Positions 62,646 to 64,000 of a stretch of DNA of 64,000 nt are shown in pieces. The stretch covers positions 4,342,501-4,406,500 of the forward strand of contig NZ_CP029427.2 in the NCBI RefSeq assembly GCF_002266465.3, in the 5' to 3' direction. This stretch comes from Bradyrhizobium symbiodeficiens. GTDB taxonomy: Bacteria > Pseudomonadota > Alphaproteobacteria > Rhizobiales > Xanthobacteraceae. The position numbers were made by a program, and so were the translations under genes. Positions within the stretch are counted from its first letter, which is position 1; every line of letters begins with the position of its first letter. Under the pieces are notes generated by a model. The model was given only the letters and a program-made list of their open reading frames with translations. It was not told where the DNA came from and did not search any database.

Positions 62646-62653
62646 TTGCAGCC

Positions 62654-63076
62654 TCACGCCGCCTGCAGCGACACGTCGAGCTTGCCGGCGATGTAGCGGC
62701 GCTCCTGGGTGAGGCCGCCGAAACCGTAGGCGTCGCCCTTGACCTCGTCGACATGCAGATAGGTCTCGGGATGCAGCGGCCCCAAAATCTCGGCCATGCG
62801 CTTGAACATGGCGACGAGATAAGCGGCCTTCTCGTCCTTGGTGTTGGTGCCTTCGGTGACGTGGATGTCGATCCAGTAGCTCGCAAGCTTCTGCTCGGCG
62901 AGCGACTTGCCGCCGGCGAACCAATCGCCGGCCTCGACCGACTTCACGATGATGGCGGTTACCTTGGGATCCTTGTGCAAAATCTTTGCGGTGAGCTCGG
63001 ACACGGCGTTGGCGATGTCGGCCTTCAGCGAGGGCGACTGGCGGGACGAGGTGTAGGACACGGTGATCAGGGGCAT
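62654..63076 (-). CDS. Tautomerase family protein
   Basis: 140 residues starting MPLITVSYTSSRQSPSLKADIANAV with the catalytic Pro2, as in 4-oxalocrotonate tautomerase/MIF superfamily members. It is a long form (two beta-alpha-beta halves; second half SYWIDIHVTEGTNTKDEKAAYL). It probably isomerises enol/keto acids; the substrate is unknown. Divergent from the LysR gene, which may regulate it. Confidence 0.85.
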   Translation of the reverse strand: MPLITVSYTSSRQSPSLKADIANAVSELTAKILHKDPKVTAIIVKSVEAGDWFAGGKSLAEQKLASYWIDIHVTEGTNTKDEKAAYLVAMFKRMAEILGPLHPETYLHVDEVKGDAYGFGGLTQERRYIAGKLDVSLQAA

Positions 63077-63148
63077 GGTGGCTCTCCTCGAGATGCAGCG
63101 CGGGATTTGCGCGGCGTTGATGAGAAGCTAGACCTCCTCTCGTCATTT

Positions 63149-63173
63149 TGGTATCTTATCTCTGTTGATACCA
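63149..63173. promoter_or_regulatory. LysR-type operator candidate
   Basis: TGGTATC (63149-63155) and GATACCA (63167-63173) form a 7-base dyad separated by 11 bases, in the short spacer between the divergent tautomerase and LysR genes, where LysR regulators normally bind. Confidence 0.6.
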
Positions 63174-63189
63174 GTGATAACAATTCATA

Positions 63190-64000
63190 ATGACATCCAC
63201 CCTCGACATCGCCACGATCAAAGCCTTCCTGCTGGTCGCCGAGCTTCAGAGCTTTACCCGCGCCGCTGAAGCGCTCGGCACCACGCAGGCCGCGGTCAGC
63301 CTCAAGCTGCAACGGCTGGAGACGTTGCTGGCAAGACGCCTCGTCGAGCGCTCGCCGCGCGCCGTCCGGCTCACCGCCGACGGCGCCAGCTTCCTCGACC
63401 GCGCCCGCGCGCTGATGGCAGCGCACGATCGCGCGCTGTCGGGTGAGGCCCCCGCCGCGCAATCGCTCTCGCTCGGCATCTCCGACCACGCGGCGGGGCC
63501 CGAACTGGTGCCGCTGCTGGAGCGCCTGCACGCGATGTCGTCAAACCTCACCCTTGCCGTGACCATCGGCTTCTCGCGCGAGATGCAGGACGCCTACGAC
63601 GCGGGCGAGCTGGATGCCGTGATCGTCCGCCAGGAAGGCAGCCGCCGCGGCGGCGAGAAGCTCACCGAGGACGATTTTGGCTGGTTCGCATCACGACGCC
63701 TCACCCTGCCGAAGGGCGAGCCGCTGCCGCTTGCGACCCTCGCTCCCCCCTGCGGCGTCCGCGCCATTGCCGTGCGCGCGCTCGACAAGGCCGGCATCGC
63801 CTGGCGCGAGCGCTTCGTCGGCGGCGGCGTTACGGCGGTGGTCGCCGCCGCGCTGGCCGGACTTGCGATCGCGCCGCTGGCGCGGCGGATCGCACCTTCC
63901 GGGCTGATCGACATCGGGCCGGCGCACAAGCTGCCGAAGCTCGGCAGCTCGAAGGTGATGCTGCATTCCAAGGTCAGCGATCCCGCGAAGCTTGCAGCGC
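63190..64000 (+). CDS. LysR family transcriptional regulator, cut by window end
   Basis: 270 codons are visible, with no stop before the edge; family length is about 285-300, so only the last few residues are missing. The helix-turn-helix is at the N-terminus (TIKAFLLVAELQSFTRAAEALGTTQAAVSLKLQRLE), and the effector domain begins near residue 88 (LSLGISDHAAGPELVPLL). It is divergent from the tautomerase gene with an intervening dyad, so it is probably the regulator of that gene. Confidence 0.9.
   Translation, partial: MTSTLDIATIKAFLLVAELQSFTRAAEALGTTQAAVSLKLQRLETLLARRLVERSPRAVRLTADGASFLDRARALMAAHDRALSGEAPAAQSLSLGISDHAAGPELVPLLERLHAMSSNLTLAVTIGFSREMQDAYDAGELDAVIVRQEGSRRGGEKLTEDDFGWFASRRLTLPKGEPLPLATLAPPCGVRAIAVRALDKAGIAWRERFVGGGVTAVVAAALAGLAIAPLARRIAPSGLIDIGPAHKLPKLGSSKVMLHSKVSDPAKLAA

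Noticed and set aside
1..64000. CRISPR array, prophage, intact insertion sequence or integrative element
   Set aside because: No regularly spaced direct repeats, transposase, integrase or phage structural gene was seen. The tRNA-Leu at 60329 is not followed by an integrase or a repeated 3' end.

Overview
The window is a high-GC, gene-dense chromosomal segment that looks like an alphaproteobacterium of the order Hyphomicrobiales, most likely Bradyrhizobium or a close relative in Nitrobacteraceae. The evidence is the MipZ division ATPase instead of a Min system, EipB (DUF1849), the clpS-clpA pair, a PHA phasin with TGC-N3-GCA operators, COG0523/Zur zinc logic, many small rhizobial proteins and GC-rich intergenic inverted repeats of the Bradyrhizobium type. 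There is no rRNA, CRISPR array, intact insertion sequence or prophage. One tRNA (Leu, anticodon GAG) is present. The last gene (LysR family) runs off the right edge.

Layout. 0-8 kb: housekeeping and envelope genes (ACT protein, two RidA proteins around eipB, GDPD, a FemAB/GNAT-like protein, HIT, TrmO, AzlCD, a lytic transglycosylase) and a decayed TRAP dctP. 8.7-14.4 kb: small hypothetical proteins around a minus-strand mannose-linked operon (manA, a GT4-helical-domain fusion, GH130); manA and the GT4 gene carry single-base frameshifts. 14.7-18.6 kb: HAD phosphatase and an aldoxime dehydratase-nitrilase pair divergent from an AraC regulator. 18.8-24.1 kb: soluble CZB chemoreceptor, aldo/keto reductase, cytochrome c, frameshifted MFS exporter, PEGA-type lipoprotein. 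24-33.5 kb: clpA, clpS, a Tad-like VWA protein, phasin, penicillin-binding carboxypeptidase with SPOR domain, DnaJ and VWA proteins. 33.6-40.5 kb: hydrolase, mipZ, panC, DUF1489, GST, DUF599. 40.5-41.4 kb: a gene-free block made of repeats. 41.4-50 kb: TonB/TolA-like protein, AKR, MgtE, two NodB-type deacetylases, an ABC substrate-binding protein. 50-58.6 kb: a divergent DJ-1/GlxA pair, a two-gene redox operon, two paralogous small proteins, truncated SDR and PIN genes, alcohol dehydrogenase, isochorismatase-like hydrolase. 58.8-64 kb: Zur box and zigA with a coupled small gene, tRNA-Leu, FliN-like protein, lipB, an orphan DnaB/RecA-like ATPase, tautomerase and LysR.

The units that appear to work together are: manA-GT4-GH130 (mannose-containing glycan synthesis and turnover); aldoxime dehydratase plus nitrilase plus AraC (aldoxime to nitrile to acid); Zur box-zigA-small protein (zinc limitation); ClpS-ClpA (N-degron proteolysis); and phasin with PhaR-like sites (PHA granules). 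Five places where one missing base breaks an otherwise intact gene, three of them clearly in short homopolymers, suggest either residual indel errors in the assembly or recent pseudogenes. This should be settled before reading biology into the broken genes.
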